From contig JBBHKE010000065.1 in the NCBI GenBank assembly GCA_037447655.1, positions 1-64,000 on the forward strand: a stretch of 64,000 bases of DNA, read 5' to 3'. The notes below the pieces were generated by a model. The model was given only the letters and a program-made list of their open reading frames with translations. It did no database searches and had not been told where the DNA came from. The stretch's first letter is position 1. The number at the start of each line of letters is the position of its first letter. Of this stretch, positions 51,316 through 62,661 are shown piece by piece. The DNA is from Zygnema cylindricum. Its lineage: Eukaryota; Streptophyta; Zygnematophyceae; Zygnematales; Zygnemataceae. Position numbers and translations under genes: made by a program.

Positions 51316-52563
51316 CACCCATGGCTACCTATATTAGATGGATCAAAATATCGCTACTGGAAGGATGCACTCGAGAGCTACTTCGAGATGATGAAGCTAA
51401 TGGATGTGGTGGACGGTACCTTGGCTGAAACATCAAATGGATGGAAAAGGAAAAATCATGAGTGTCTAAGGGTTATCAAGAACTCTTTGATTGAGGATTC
51501 GGTAATGTCATACTTAAGTTTCAAAAAGGCATCTGAATTATGGGAGTGCTTAGAATGTATGTATGCAAAGACTTCTTTATATCATTGGCTTAGCAGTGTT
51601 ACCAAAATAGTTGAATTCAAGTTTGTCGGAGGTAGTATGGAAAAACATTGTATTGACTTACAAGTGTTATTTGCAGAAAATGATTTGGCAGGAGGAAACT
51701 TTACAGATGCCCAACAAGCTATATTATTATTGAAAAGTCTACTTAAAGAATATAAGAGTGCTTTAGATCGATTGGCTTTAATTGATAAAAGGGATTGGAG
51801 CTTAACTGTAGCAAGACGTGTTGTTCTAGATGAAGAGGCTAATAGAAAGGTTTCATCAAGTTAGAGGAATATAAAGGAATCTAAGTCTCACTTTTAGAAA
51901 ATCAAAAAAAATAGCGAGCTCAAAGATCGGCAAAAGAATTGTTTTTATTGTAATGATTTGGGACATACCTTCAGGGTATGTTCGTCATATAAAAGTGCAT
52001 GTGTTATAGGGAACTTCAGAGATGGATGGGACAACAACCTAGTTCGACCATCAACAAGAAGAGAATCAAGTTTTTTCGTGAGTGAGAGACAAGACTCAGC
52101 TGATGACAAAAGGCATACAGTTTGTGGTGACAAATTTATCTACCTACCTACCTTCTATGTTGTTCTGAATGAGGAGAAGGAGGTGACAGCAAAGGATTTG
52201 GTGTCTGTCCCTTTTCCCGACGACAAATTGATGAGTACGAAAGAGTTACAGGAGGAAGAGTTTATTGAAGTAAGGAAAAATGACGAAAGAGAGAAGGACA
52301 CAATTTTAGTGACCTTATTAGATGACAAATCGGTGAGTGAAAATTGCCAACAAGAAATTTTGTTAACTAAAGTAAGAGGAGTTAAAAGAAGAGATGGACA
52401 ATTAGAAGCAAAAACTAGAAATAAGGTGGATGTGGAAATTGGTGAACTAAGAAAAGAACAAAGAAAAAATGTTCAAAAAATTGGATTGAGAAAAGAAGTT
52501 TGTGAGAGTGAAAATTGGAATAGAAATACAAACGTTAAAGAAAATAGAGAGAAAAGAGTGTAG
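51307..52563 (+). pseudogene. Copia D gag
   Basis: One frame of about 419 codons is interrupted only by TAG at 51,862 and 51,895. It begins ATG inside the primer-binding site (MGPHPWLPILDGSKYRYWKD). It contains the copia gag signatures W-x-x-x-L-x-x-Y-F and LWECLECMYAKT, and a perfect zinc knuckle CFYCNDLGHTFRVC at 51,940-51,981. A long Lys/Glu-rich, probably coiled tail runs to a TAG at 52,561. Packaging of the element RNA into capsids would be its role. The tail is unusual for copia gag and may be specific to this lineage. Confidence 0.8.
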
Positions 52564-53790
52564 CTGAAAAGAAAAAGAATCAAAATTAAAATTTCTCGGA
52601 TGAATGAAGTTAATGGGAGTAGCAAATCTACGAAGAAAAACATAGAGGTAAAAACGAAATTTATATTTTTAACATTAAACGATTAGAATACTGTGACTGA
52701 AATGAAAATTTTCAGAAAAGACAAAAGATGTTGAAGAAAACAAAGAGAAGATGCAATATTCAACGTATCAAGGGCAAAAAAAAGCATGCTCATAAAATGA
52801 TTAAGAAAAGAGAGCGGGAGAAATGATTTTTTGAAGGATTTTAGATTTAATGATATTCCTTGTTGAGGTAGTTGAAAAGAAACAAAAATGTTATTTATGA
52901 ATTTTTGAAAACAAAGGAGATAGCAAAAGCAGTGGTAAATCATCAGAAGAAGATCACGTCGCGAAGCAGCGACGCATCATAGCAGGGCAGCCGATGGCAT
53001 GGAAGTATTTGATAAGGGAGGAGGTAAAACAATTGTTTGATGAAAGTGTGTAGAAAATGATATTTTTACAAATACTGATCATATGACTAAGTGACCATTA
53101 CGGGTGGAATTAAGAGTTACTACAGAGGTGTTATATGATTATAGAAAGGACAATTTGAGGTTTATAGCATAGGGGGAGCTGTTATGGGACAATATTCAAA
53201 TATGTTAGTGTGTAGAATTCATAGAAATTAAGGAAATGGTTGATAAAGTTTTTGTGGAAGACAGAGTGTTTTAATACTAAATGATTAAATCAGCAAAGAG
53301 GCAGTTGTCAAGAAGGGGAAGTTTGGAAGACATGGCAAAAACGTAGTGGAAACGGTGGAGATTTAGCGGAAGGAGAAAGCTTCGCAACGCAGCAACGAAG
53401 TATAGCAACGCAGCGGAAAAAGTGGTGTTACAGTGTAAGTGAAAGTGATAGTTTCACATTTAGGACTTACGGGGAGCTGTTACAAGACAACTTCTACAAA
53501 GTGGTGGTTTTTAGCAAGGAAAATGGGAAATTACGACGTCAGCAAAACAGTGGTGATGTATTGTTTTGGCTAATATTTTGAATCATTAGTAGTGGAGGTT
53601 GATAGAGAATTATTAATCTCTAAATTTTTTTTTACGTTCCTCAATTTGTCTGTATCTCCATTACAGTAGAAATTTCTGCATGGACTACTGAGTGTAAAGA
53701 TTTAGGGGAGTGTTGAAATTGAAAGCTTTAGTTCTCAGAAAATGAGGCTGTGAGGAGGAAGTTAAGGGTGAAAAGAGCAGCTGCTAGGGC
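52564..53790. other. Copia D internal non-coding segment
   Basis: No protease, integrase, RT or RNase H motif is found in any frame. AT-rich, with GCGAAGCAGCGACGCATC-like patches at 52,958-52,990 and 53,380-53,420. This is the part that replaces pol in the gag-only element. Confidence 0.6.
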
Positions 53791-54036
53791 TGCGATATAG
53801 AACTAGCGCAGCGTAGTAGCATAGCAGTACACGCTGCATTTTGTATTCATACTACGTTGCGATATAGAACTAGCGCAGCGTAGCAGCATAGCAATACACG
53901 CTGCACTTTGTATTCATACTGCGCTGCGATATCGAACTAGCGCAGCGTAGCAGCATAGCAGTACACGCTGCACTTTGTATTCATACTGCGCTGCAATATC
54001 GAACTAGCGCAGCGTAGCAACACAGCATTACACAAT
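53791..54036. repeat. 67-bp tandem repeat in Copia D, 3.6 copies
   Basis: Units start at 53,791, 53,858, 53,925 and 53,992. Each reads TGCGATATAGAACTAGCGCA through ACGCTGCACTTTGTATTCAT. Similar sequence (AACTAGCGCAGC, GCAGCATAGCAG) is found near the 3' end of Copia E at 62,260-62,310, in the opposite orientation relative to that element. Confidence 0.9.
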
Positions 54037-54065
54037 GCATAATTTATAGGTGCACGAAACTAAAT

Positions 54066-54076
54066 TTTTGGGGGAG
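54066..54076 (+). other. Copia D polypurine tract
   Basis: TTTTTGGGGGAG is directly followed by the 3' LTR (TGTTGTTCTGAAAAC). Confidence 0.75.
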
Positions 54077-55188
54077 TGTTGTTCTGAAAACGCTGTTTCG
54101 TGCGTACGTTACAATTTGTGTGTAATTGCTAATTCGGTTTAATATGGAGGATCGAATTGATTCACGGATTAGGGGAGTGAACGTACGGATAACTAAAGTA
54201 ACGTAAGGGACTCTTTGAGTTGGGTGACTAACCATTGATAAATGGACAATGGATCGCGAAGCGATCCGATGTGGAATGAACGAAATGTTCAAAAAGGCAC
54301 CGCCGGTACGGCGCAGTTCCCACGCAGACAGGACAACGCAACTGCAGTTATTTTGATGAATATGCTCCGCCGGTACGGAGCAGGTGTGACGCAGACAAGT
54401 CAACGCAATTGCGGTTACCTTGATGTGATCTGTACCGACAAAGCAGCTAACGCAGCTGCAGATAACATAGCTAGTATAAATTGTGAGTAATGATATTTGT
54501 TTATTGGTTACATAGTGGTAGCTTGGATTTTGACGTACGAAGATTGTGGAGATGTCGTTGTGAATATTATGTACAACATAGGTTTGTTTTTTGCTAATAA
54601 ATTATTAGTGTAGATTTGGTCGGTCTGACATACCTCGAACTATTCAGGTATACTTACAATAGTTTAGGTAGATGGTAGATACCGTATGGCTGGTATGCCT
54701 CCGTTGACTCACTAGTGAACTCTTTGAGTATAACTCGTAGGACTCAGAATATTTTGAGCATCATAGTCAAGTTTAATGAAAGCAATGGCAAACTGTTTTC
54801 TGCACTTTGACCTGTTGGTGTGATCACTCTGTTTTGTGCTTTCATGTGAAAATTTTTGAAACTCTTCTATAACATAGAATATATATGTGTGTGAAGTTTC
54901 ATATTATTCTGTTATCTTTGTGAGATTCTGTGAGAAGTCAAAGTGGTTAATTTGTAAGGTAGTCAACTAATTTTGGGAAACTCTGGAGCTTGTTTCTTCT
55001 AGATCCCTTAGTGGATTTAGTTATAACTCTAGGAGTTGAAAGTGTCTATAGTATAATGCCTATTGGTGCAGTTTAAGGTGATTTTGATAATTGTGGAGTA
55101 ATCTGTGTTGTCGCAAACACAGTTGTTTGAAGGGCAGTCTGTGATGCTTCCTAGAGTAATCCATGGCTGAAATAGGCTATGGACAACA
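54077..55188 (+). repeat. Copia D 3' LTR
   Basis: 1112 bp, ends TGTTGT and ACAACA, and pairs with 50,190-51,302. Both contain ATGGAGGATCGAATTGATTC and GGTCGGTCTGACATACCTCG. Confidence 0.9.
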
Positions 55189-55633
55189 ATCTCTTTATCA
55201 CTTTTATTAACCTCTTTAATTATTTTATTCTCAACCTTCTCTTTGACAAAGCTTAGTCTTATATCCATATGTTTAGCTTTGAAATGGTGTTTTGGATTAG
55301 TTGCAATTGAATAGCAGCTTGATTATCACAAAAGACATTCTGAGTCCTACATTTCATGAACCTAAGTTTTTCGACTAGAGACTTAATCCACATTAATTAT
55401 TTAGTTGCAGCACAGGAAGCCATGTATTCAGCCTCTATAGTGGATTAAACAACTACTTTGAGTTGTTTGTTACTCCAACAGGAAGCACCAGACCCAATTT
55501 GCAACACATATCTAGTTGTACATCGTCTCAAAGGCGCATCCCAATAACTGGCATCACTCCAAGTGGTAATGGCAGTGTGCTCCCCTCCCAAATGCAACCA
55601 TAATTTCCTTGATCCCACCAAATATCTCAACAC
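55189..55633 (-). pseudogene. Copia C RNase H
   Basis: Minus strand motifs are RYLVGSRKLWLHLGG, TTWSDASYWD, GSGASCWSNKQLKVVV, then after a stop TIEAEYMASCAATK, CDNQAAIQL and SFVKEKVENKI. The catalytic Asp-Glu-Asp set is present. Copia D cuts it after SDKEI. Confidence 0.85.
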
Positions 55634-56580
55634 TCTTTTGGCTGCTTCCCAGTCTCTTTTCCGGGTTCATTTAGACTTCTACTGAGAACACCTACAGCTG
55701 CAACAATGTCCGGACGTGAACAATTCATAAAGTAAATTAAATTGCCTACAATTTGCTGATAATAAATTCGTTCAATAAACTTCTTTTCTTCCTCATCTAT
55801 CTCATCACTCAAAATCACTATCCCTCCTTCTTCACTCCCCTTCGATACTTTCTTTAGGTTTATGGGATTGGTACACCCATTTGCTTTCTCCATATGAAAC
55901 TTTTCTAGCATTATATCGATAGCTTCTTTTTGAGTGAGTCTTATAATTCTATTCCCTATATCTCTCTCCATTTGAATCCCCAAAATGTATTTTGCTTCGC
56001 CGAGATTTTTCATGTCAAACTGACTTCTCATATCTTGTTTGAGTTTGTTAATCATATCTATACACTTGCTTAAGACTAACAAATCATCAACATAAATAGC
56101 AATAAATATCACTGCATTTCCATCCTCGAATATATATATGGAGTGATCTGAACTTATTCTAATGTATCCCAAGCTAATTAGAAAATTCATCTAATTTTAT
56201 GTTCCACAGTCGCGGGGCTTGCTTAAGGCCATAAAGTGATTTTATCAGTTTGCACAACTTGCTTTCTTCTCCACTTTCCACGAATCCTTCCGATTGCCTC
56301 ATGTAGATTTCTTCTTCTAACTCTCCGTGTAAGATGGCGGTTTTAATATCCATCTGATGTATTTCTATATCCGATGTTGCGGCTAAACTTAAGAGGATTC
56401 TGACAAATGGAAATCTAACTATTGGTGCAAAGGTTTCTTGATAGTCTGTTCTTTCTTTTTGAGTATAACCTTTAGCAACCAACCTAGCTTTATATCTTTC
56501 AATGGAATTATCTGGGTTTAGTTTAAGCTTAAAAACCCACTTACATCCAATCAGTTTTCGATCTAGTGGACAGTCTACTT
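55627..56580 (-). pseudogene. Copia C reverse transcriptase
   Basis: Two overlapping minus frames give LIGCKWVFKLKLNPDNSIE, KARLVAKGYTQKERTDYQET, IEIHQMDIKTAILHGELEEE and IKSLYGLKQAPRLWNIKLDE. A frameshift near 56,180 leads to ISSDHSIYIFEDGN, FIAIYVDDLLVLSK with intact YVDD, LGEAKYILGIQMERD and NCSRPDIVAAVGVLSRSL. Apart from the frameshift the enzyme looks complete. Confidence 0.9.
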
Positions 56581-57199
56581 ACTCCCGTGTATTGACCTCC
56601 ATGATGGAAGCCATTTCTTCATTGATGGCAGTGAAACACCAGCTGCTCTCTGGGGTATTTATGGCCTCTAAGTATGTATGAGGTTTATTTGGGAGAGACA
56701 TCTTTGTAAGTTGGTTATTTACTTGTCTTTCTTGAAGCCGTTTACTGCTTCTTCCCCCTTCGAAAGCTGACGCCGGTATAGAAGGCATCCTCGGATTTTT
56801 TTTAGGAAGATTTTCAACTCCTCTATTTTCTAATTCGAGTAATTGATCAAGTTCCTCGTTGGTTTCCACTTTGTATTGTGGTGTTTCTTCGAATATTGTC
56901 TTTTCGTCCATCTCTTTTGGTATATGTGCAAATTGTTCCTTCTCCCCGTCTTCCTTCTCGTCATTTCCAAAGTCAAAGTCAGAAAACTGACCCGGTTCAA
57001 ATCTGACTTTGACTTTTGTGTTATATTTGAAAGGATGAATAGACTTTACTTCATTCATCACAACTATGTGTTTTACCAAAATGATATCTCTCTTTTTCAA
57101 ATCATACACTCGATATCCTTTTGTGCTCTCATCATATCCTACAAGATATCCCGGTTTCCCTCTTCCCTCTAACTTCCATTTAGTTTTATCGGAATCCAA
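56579..57199 (-). pseudogene. Copia C integrase C-terminus and linker
   Basis: 206-codon frame starting KWKLEGRGKPGYLVGYDEST, the conserved end of copia integrase. This is followed by an acidic linker (FDFGNDEKEDGEKEQ) and the pre-RT block EAINTPESSWCFTAINEEM. Confidence 0.8.
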
Positions 57200-58320
57200 A
57201 CTCTAGACTTGACTTTTGAACACTCTCAAACTAGACAAATCTGGTTTTGTTCCTGTCCACCTTTCATACGGAGTTTCCTCCTTATTTGTTAAAGTTAGCA
57301 CTCTATTTTTGATGAAGTTAGAATAGTTTATAGACTCAGCCCAAAATTGCAATCCTATTTTTTAATGAGTTAGCATACTCCTGGACATATCTCCTAAAGT
57401 TCTATTCACTCTTTCTGCTACTCCATTTTGTTCCGGATTATATAGAACAGTTGTCTCATGATGGATTCCTTCTTCATTAAGAAATTCTACAAATTCTTTC
57501 GAGGTGTATTCTTTCCCATTATCACTTCTTATCTCTTTTATTGAGGTTTCATGTAATTTTCACTCCATAATTTGTATTCTTTGAAACATCTTATTACTTG
57601 TGACTTATGTCTAAGAAAATAAACCTTAGTGTATCTAGACAAATCATCTGTAATGGTTAGCATCCATCTCTTCCCCCTATGTGAAGCATACCTAGCTGGT
57701 CCCCAAACATCAGTGTGAACTAGATCTAAAACTTTCTCTTTTCTAAATGTGGATGCCTTTGGAAATGGGAGTCTATGAATCTTCCCTTGGGCACATCCCC
57801 TATAATCATCTGAGGTCTCATCATCTCCAAACTCAATCCCATCCACTATTTCCTTTTTCTTCATTTTCTTTAATCTGTCTAGATTCACATGCCCCAACCT
57901 CTTGTGCCAAAGCATCATATCACTTCCACATAAGTAGAGAACACACTTTTCATTGCAAAGTACAATTCTGAACATTCTTTGACTACCCTTTTCAGCTATG
58001 AAATAAACCTCATTATTAAAGCTAGCTGTAAAGATTCCTCTCTTGGTTCTTGTTTCTAACTCTTTTTCATCCAGAACAGCTGTAGAGACTAGATTCTTGC
58101 TAAGCTGTGGAATGTAAAAAAAATCTGAGAGTGTTACAATCGAAGCCTTTCTATCAACTAGAACTTTTAAATCAACCGATCCAACAAGACTTGTGGTTTC
58201 TACTCTACCATCTCCATAATCTATCTCAACTGTTAGAATCTTTCTTAATTTAGTAAACCACCTCTTTTCCTTGCACATATGCATCAAGGCCCCTGAGTTT
58301 ATGATCCACCCATTCTCGGG
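57200..58320 (-). pseudogene. Copia C protease, pre-integrase and integrase core
   Basis: ENGWIINSGALMHM is the protease site, with Asn (codon 58,297-58,299) where the catalytic Asp should be. The open frame 57,538-58,287 continues through MLWHKRLGHVNLDRLKKM and RGCAQGKIHRLPF, then VLDLVHTDVWGPA and LTITDDLSRYTKVYFLRHK with the first core Asp. After a frameshift near 57,540, EIRSDNGKEYTSKEF and PEQNGVAERVNRTLGDM supply the second Asp and the Glu. The integrase is otherwise well preserved. Confidence 0.85.
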
Positions 58321-59460
58321 TGGATCCCTCTTACCTCCAAAAGCACACTTTTGTCTCCGTAGAATTTATGCATAATTCTCAGTGGTTTTTAGTTTAAGAA
58401 GAAGCTCCTCGAGCTCCTCTTTCGGTTCCGTTACTTCATCTTGTCCCTCGTCATGAACTTGAGTTAGAAAAGCCTTTTTCTTTCCTCCATCTCTTAAGGA
58501 ACCTTGTTCATCTTTGAGTCAGAGATCTCGAAGCTTTACACACTCTGCCATATAATGTTCGGTTTCTTGCATAAGTGACATAGTCCACCTCGAGGAGCTC
58601 CTCTCCCATGTCGATAAAATCTGCCACCTCCTTGTCCTGTTCCTCCAAAGTTTTGATAGGGATTCTTTCATTTTTCCTCATCACGCTTCCGCCAATCAGA
58701 TCCTGCAGCCAATGCTTAACACTCCGACTTCCTCTCCTAAGTTCTATGGTACTCTCTTTCACTAAAATCATCCCCACTCTATCATCCCAATTCCAATTGC
58801 TATCACCTAGATCCTTCAACCGATTAATGATATTCTCATACTATTCAGGCAAATTCATTATCAGGGTATTTACTCTTTATCTCTCATACCATGAGTTACC
58901 TAGACTCTCTAGTTGTCCAAATAATGCTCCTAAATCATTGCAATAATCATTCATACTTCCTCCTTTGTAAGTATAAGCTGAAATCTTATTTTCTGCCAGC
59001 TGTTGCTGCTGCAATGACCCACTTTTATATTTGTTCACAAGAGATACCCAAATCTGAGAGGAAGATCTAACATGCATAAAAGGATTGGCAATACCCTTCA
59101 CTACACTTTTGAGAATTAGTAGCTTAGCCACCTTGTCCTTATAGTTCCAATTTTCATTTTTTGACCGTTCGGTCTGACTCTTTGTCACCATTGCTGGTGG
59201 TGCTGCAGCCGGTATCGTCTTTGATAATGGAGTCCCTTGAGAAGCAACTCCTCCCTTTTCTCCTTCCCATGATAATCTCATCCCCTTCCTCGTCATCGTT
59301 CGTGATGGTGGCTGTGGTGGTGGAGGCGCCAGAAAAACGTGTTCCTCCAAACCCAGGTGGAGGTGGACATCCAATTTGCCGGGACACTATGCCCTATAGA
59401 TGCTTCTCAAAAATTTATCCCTCCATCATCATTTCCCAATAAAGAAAGTCAAATTCATTA
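58321..59460 (-). pseudogene. Copia C gag
   Basis: Blocks in order on the minus strand: MMMEG, IVSRQIGCPPPPGFGGTRF, WNYKDKVAKLLILKSVVKGI, SQIWVSLVNKYKSGSLQQQQ and GGSMNDYCNDLGALFGQLES. Then come DLGDSNWNWDDRVGMILVKE and a degraded knuckle region (CHLCKKPN near 58,575). Stops and frameshifts occur at several places. Copia G 39,990-40,610 and Copia I 29,433-29,840 are relatives. Confidence 0.75.
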
Positions 59461-59477
59461 ACTATGGGCACCCTAGA

Positions 59478-59493
59478 GAGTGGGCCTATAACT
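59478..59493 (-). other. Copia C primer-binding site (internal initiator-tRNA type)
   Basis: The minus strand reads AGTTATAGGCCCACTC directly after the 5' LTR. It matches the complement of the initiator tRNA-Met anticodon-arm segment with about two mismatches. Confidence 0.6.
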
Positions 59494-60407
59494 TGAAATT
59501 TTGTGGTCTCCATTAACCCACAAAATTAGCAGCCTATGTAAAGCCTCTGGATAATATTTGCCCCTTTCACTTTCTCACTCAATATTTGCCGCCCAAGCAC
59601 ACAAATATTCTGACCACCCTCACTTCTGTGAGGACAAGACTCCCCTGAGTCAAACGCAAAAAGAATCACTGAATTTGCTCCCATGAGCAGTAAGTTATGG
59701 CTGGCCGAAATTGGTCTTTAAATACAAAAGGTCACCTGGAGAGAGGCGCCTCAAATACGCTAAGTCCCTTAACTCCTGCTCATAACTACCTACTACTATA
59801 CCCTAGGCCAATCAAAAGAGTGTATAGTACAAGAAGGTACAGTGGCCAATTGTACTTCTTGTATGATCATTGTACAACATGGCATTTTGGTTGACACTTG
59901 TCAACTAGGGAGCCATCGTTCCTCCTCCCATCTTTCCCAGCGTCTTATGATGTGTCGCCACCTGGAAAAGCGCGCCGAGCTGTCCGAAAGCCGCTGAAGA
60001 TTCATTCGGGTTTTGCGGGGGCGACGAAGGCCGTCGGATCATATATTTTACACGGGTAGATTCGCGTCCGCGAGTGCTGTTTGACTATAAATGTCGTTTC
60101 GTCAATTTTGGTCTGTTAAGTCAAATTGACGTCTCGATAACACTTTAATTAATAACCGAACCATTTACGTGTATCGTTTCGTTAATGTCTAAGTGGATAA
60201 GGAGTACGACTATATAGTACTCCGTAAACGCAGGTTCAAATCCAGCTAAAAGCAGCATTTTGGTAATTTGGTAATTTATCAATCTGTCTAATAGCTTGCC
60301 TGTCTGCCTGTTTCTTTCAGACTATGGCGCCAGCTATGGTGACTCTCTCCCTCTCTTTACTATAGAGTCTAAATTAAGAATTGAATATTAATTACTTCTT
60401 TTCAACA
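59494..60407 (-). repeat. Copia C 5' LTR
   Basis: 914 bp, plus-strand ends TGAAATTTTGTGG and CTTTTCAACA. Homologous to 49,176-50,083 over its entire length with scattered substitutions and small indels. Confidence 0.9.
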
Positions 60408-60587
60408 ATTGCAATTGAAGCCAATCCAAATAATCATATCAAAGCTAAGTGTATGGACATAAAATTGAGTTTTATAAGGGAAAAAGAAGAAAATAAAATT
60501 GTGAATCTTGTGTATAGATCTGATGAAGAAATGGTTGTTGATATGATGAGCAAACATGTACAATCCCCCAAAGTTAAACTATTGTAG
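60408..60587 (+). pseudogene. Copia F RNase H C-terminal tail
   Basis: The frame reads AIEANPNNHIKAKCMDIKLS, FIREKEENKIVNLVYRSDEE and MVVDMMSKHVQSPKVKLL, the typical end of a copia polyprotein, on the plus strand. Everything upstream is cut off at the Copia C LTR. Confidence 0.8.
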
Positions 60588-61439
60588 GGAAAAGTGTGGA
60601 CTAAAAGAGATGTTAAAAATAGACTAGAAAATAATGGGAGTGTTGAAATAACTAGATTTGTAGGGTTTTCTCTTGGTCTAAATATATTAGTGTAAGACAA
60701 GAAAAGCGCAGGCAGCTTGTGTTGTTTTGGAAAACCTAAGTCCTCTCTATATCTTGTTGTTATGCTGCCATGTTGCGCTAAGTTTGACATCGAAGATGGA
60801 AACCTTGAGCACTCTACACTTGTTGCTATGCTACGTTGATCTGACATTGCAGCTGCGCTCCTCTAATATCACAATTACGGTGACAAATCATGGTAGACCT
60901 AGCAGTCATTAAAATCACAGCAGAGTCATAGTAGCTATAGTAGTCCGCGCAAGAAAAGTGTTTTGAATATTAGTTAGTTTTTGTGAAGATAAATTGACGA
61001 GGACATGATGTAGTGAGTATGTAACTCCAAAGGGAGTACATAGGTTTCGTGCACTTCAAACACACGTGTTGGTCCATGAAAAAGTCAAGTCTGGTTGTTC
61101 CAGAAGAAGAAGTATAGTTTCAATTGAGGACCCAAGGTACATGTGGAGGTTTATCTTCAGTGATGAAAGAATGCGCTAACAGCGCACAAAATCCGCCTTC
61201 ATTTTTGGAAGAGAATTCTTGACCGCGTTGCCATTTCAGCAGACGAACTTTGACCACGCACTACTTCATTTTAGCGGTTGTCTGCTCTTTGAACGATGTA
61301 AATATTTTATGTACGTTTGACGGTGGGGTTTTTGTGATATAAAGATTAGTGTACCAATGGACTATGGTAATTATGGTTCGGCGTGTTCAGTTGTAGGCTC
61401 ACTTGTATATGTAGGACTTAGATTATTTTAGGAAGTAGG
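60588..61439 (+). mobile_element. Copia F polypurine tract and 3' LTR fragment
   Basis: After the polyprotein end, AATAATGGGAG acts as the polypurine tract and TGTTGAAATAACTAG (60,641) as the LTR start. The LTR runs at least 800 bp to the start of the Copia E LTR without a recognisable end, so Copia E may lie in it. No coding content. Confidence 0.55.
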
Positions 61440-61827
61440 TGTTGTTCTACAACCACCGGTGCAGGTGGAGGAGCAGCAGTAGTAGTAGAAGTAGACATGA
61501 TACACTCTAAGAAGCTATCAATAATCCTACCAAACAGCTGTTCTTAAGTGCTCACCAATTCTTATACAAGCATCCAAACCTCAAAATACTCTATCAGAAT
61601 ATAGAGTAGCATAAACACTGATAACTCCCAAAGTAATAGCACAATTGACATGACAACACTCAAGATATAATACTCAGAAGTTTCCCAAAAACTGTCTGCA
61701 GTTTTACTACTTGGAAGTTTGGATACATAATATGTTCTGAGTCCTAAGTCTTATACTTGTGTTGAATTAACAACACTAGTGTACTTCAGAGGTACGTCAA
61801 ACCACCAAGCTACCACTAATTTGTCAA

Positions 61828-61892
61828 GCTACCACTAAGCTATCACTAAGCTACCACTGAGCTATCACTAAGCTACCACTGAGTTACCCACT
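61828..61892. repeat. 11-bp tandem repeat in Copia E LTR
   Basis: AAGCTACCACT and AAGCTATCACT alternate about six times. Confidence 0.8.
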
Positions 61893-62063
61893 ACGTTGAC
61901 TAGAATTGTATCTATCGCAGTTGCTCTATCCTATACAGAATCACATTAAGAATATCAGACGGTGCGTTGTCCGTACGGACCATATCAAATGTAATCGTGG
62001 TTGCATTGTCCTGTGTGTGTTGCAGCTTCGCTGCTGCGCTGCTCTGCTGCTGCTGTATAACAG

Positions 62064-62204
62064 CTGCTCTGTTGTATAGCGGCTGCGCTGCTCTGTCTCT
62101 ATAGCAGTTGCGCTACTCTGTCTGTATAGCAGCTGCGCTGCTCTGTCTGTATAGTAGCTGCGCTGCTTTGTCTGTATAGCAACTGCGCTGCTCTGAGACT
62201 GAAA
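62064..62204. repeat. 25-bp GC-rich tandem repeat in Copia E LTR
   Basis: Five to six units of CTCTGTCTGTATAGCAGCTG plus CGCTG, near the start of the LTR in element orientation. The GCAGCTGC cores are self-complementary and could form hairpins. Confidence 0.85.
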
Positions 62205-62661
62205 GCTTTCCAAAAAGACAACACTCCCCTAAAGCTTTAGACTTAGTATACCATCACAGCTGCGATGATAAACTAGCGCAGCATCGCAGCATAGCAGGAC
62301 AGCAAATAGCAAGTCACCCAGTCCCACTACATCTCAATGGTGGATTTATCGCAGAGTGGCAGTATAGCAGTGCATCAATTCAACTATTCACTTAATCCCA
62401 CTGCCTCTCTACAATACTTCAGTTTAGGAGCAGGAAGAGCTTTAGTGAGCAAATCAACAATCATTTTTGCATCTGGCAAATAACATAATTTAATCACTCT
62501 AGAGAACACTTTTTCTCTTACAAAGTGTAATTGTACATCCATGTGCTTCTTTTGAAGTGATGATTCGGGTTAGAAGCAATGGCAATGGCAGCCTGGTTAT
62601 CACACGTGATCATCTGTGGACCAACTTGCATGTATCCTAGTTTTTGTAACATGGATTTTAC

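Larger units (their letters stand above)
50190..55188 (+). mobile_element. Copia D: gag-only LTR retrotransposon
   Basis: Two 1.1-kb LTRs (50,190-51,302; 54,077-55,188) enclose a primer-binding site, one gag gene and about 1.5 kb without any protease, integrase, RT or RNase H. A polypurine tract precedes the 3' LTR. Flanking pentamers ATCTT and ATCTC fit a 5-bp target duplication, and the interrupted Copia C coding sequence resumes on the other side. The LTRs resemble those of Copia E, so it may be moved in trans by that family. It is a non-autonomous element of the TR-GAG type. Confidence 0.9.
49176..60407 (-). mobile_element. Copia C: Ty1/copia element split by Copia D
   Basis: LTRs at 49,176-50,083 and 59,494-60,407 bound a minus-strand gag, protease, integrase, RT and RNase H series. 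The internal primer-binding site and polypurine tract are at the expected ends. Copia D (50,190-55,188) interrupts the C-terminal RNase H tail. The external flanks show no matching 5-bp target duplication: the right side is the RNase H end of another copia (F), the left side is unrelated DNA. The copy is inactive (stops, frameshifts, protease Asp-to-Asn) but otherwise well preserved. Confidence 0.9.
61440..62223 (-). repeat. Copia E 3' LTR
   Basis: It begins TGTTGTTCTACAACC and ends AAAAAGACAACA on the plus strand. Read on the minus strand it shares blocks with the Copia D LTRs (GGTCCGTACGGACAA, GGTAGCTTGG...TTTGACGTAC, GTTTTTGGGAAACT). Contains an 11-bp repeat (AAGCTACCACT-type, 61,828-61,892) and a 25-bp repeat (62,064-62,204). 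Confidence 0.7.

Noticed and set aside
60185-60255. Functional tRNA gene
   Set aside because: A- and B-box-like words are present, but I could not pair a normal acceptor and anticodon arm. It is inside an LTR and repeated in the partner LTR.
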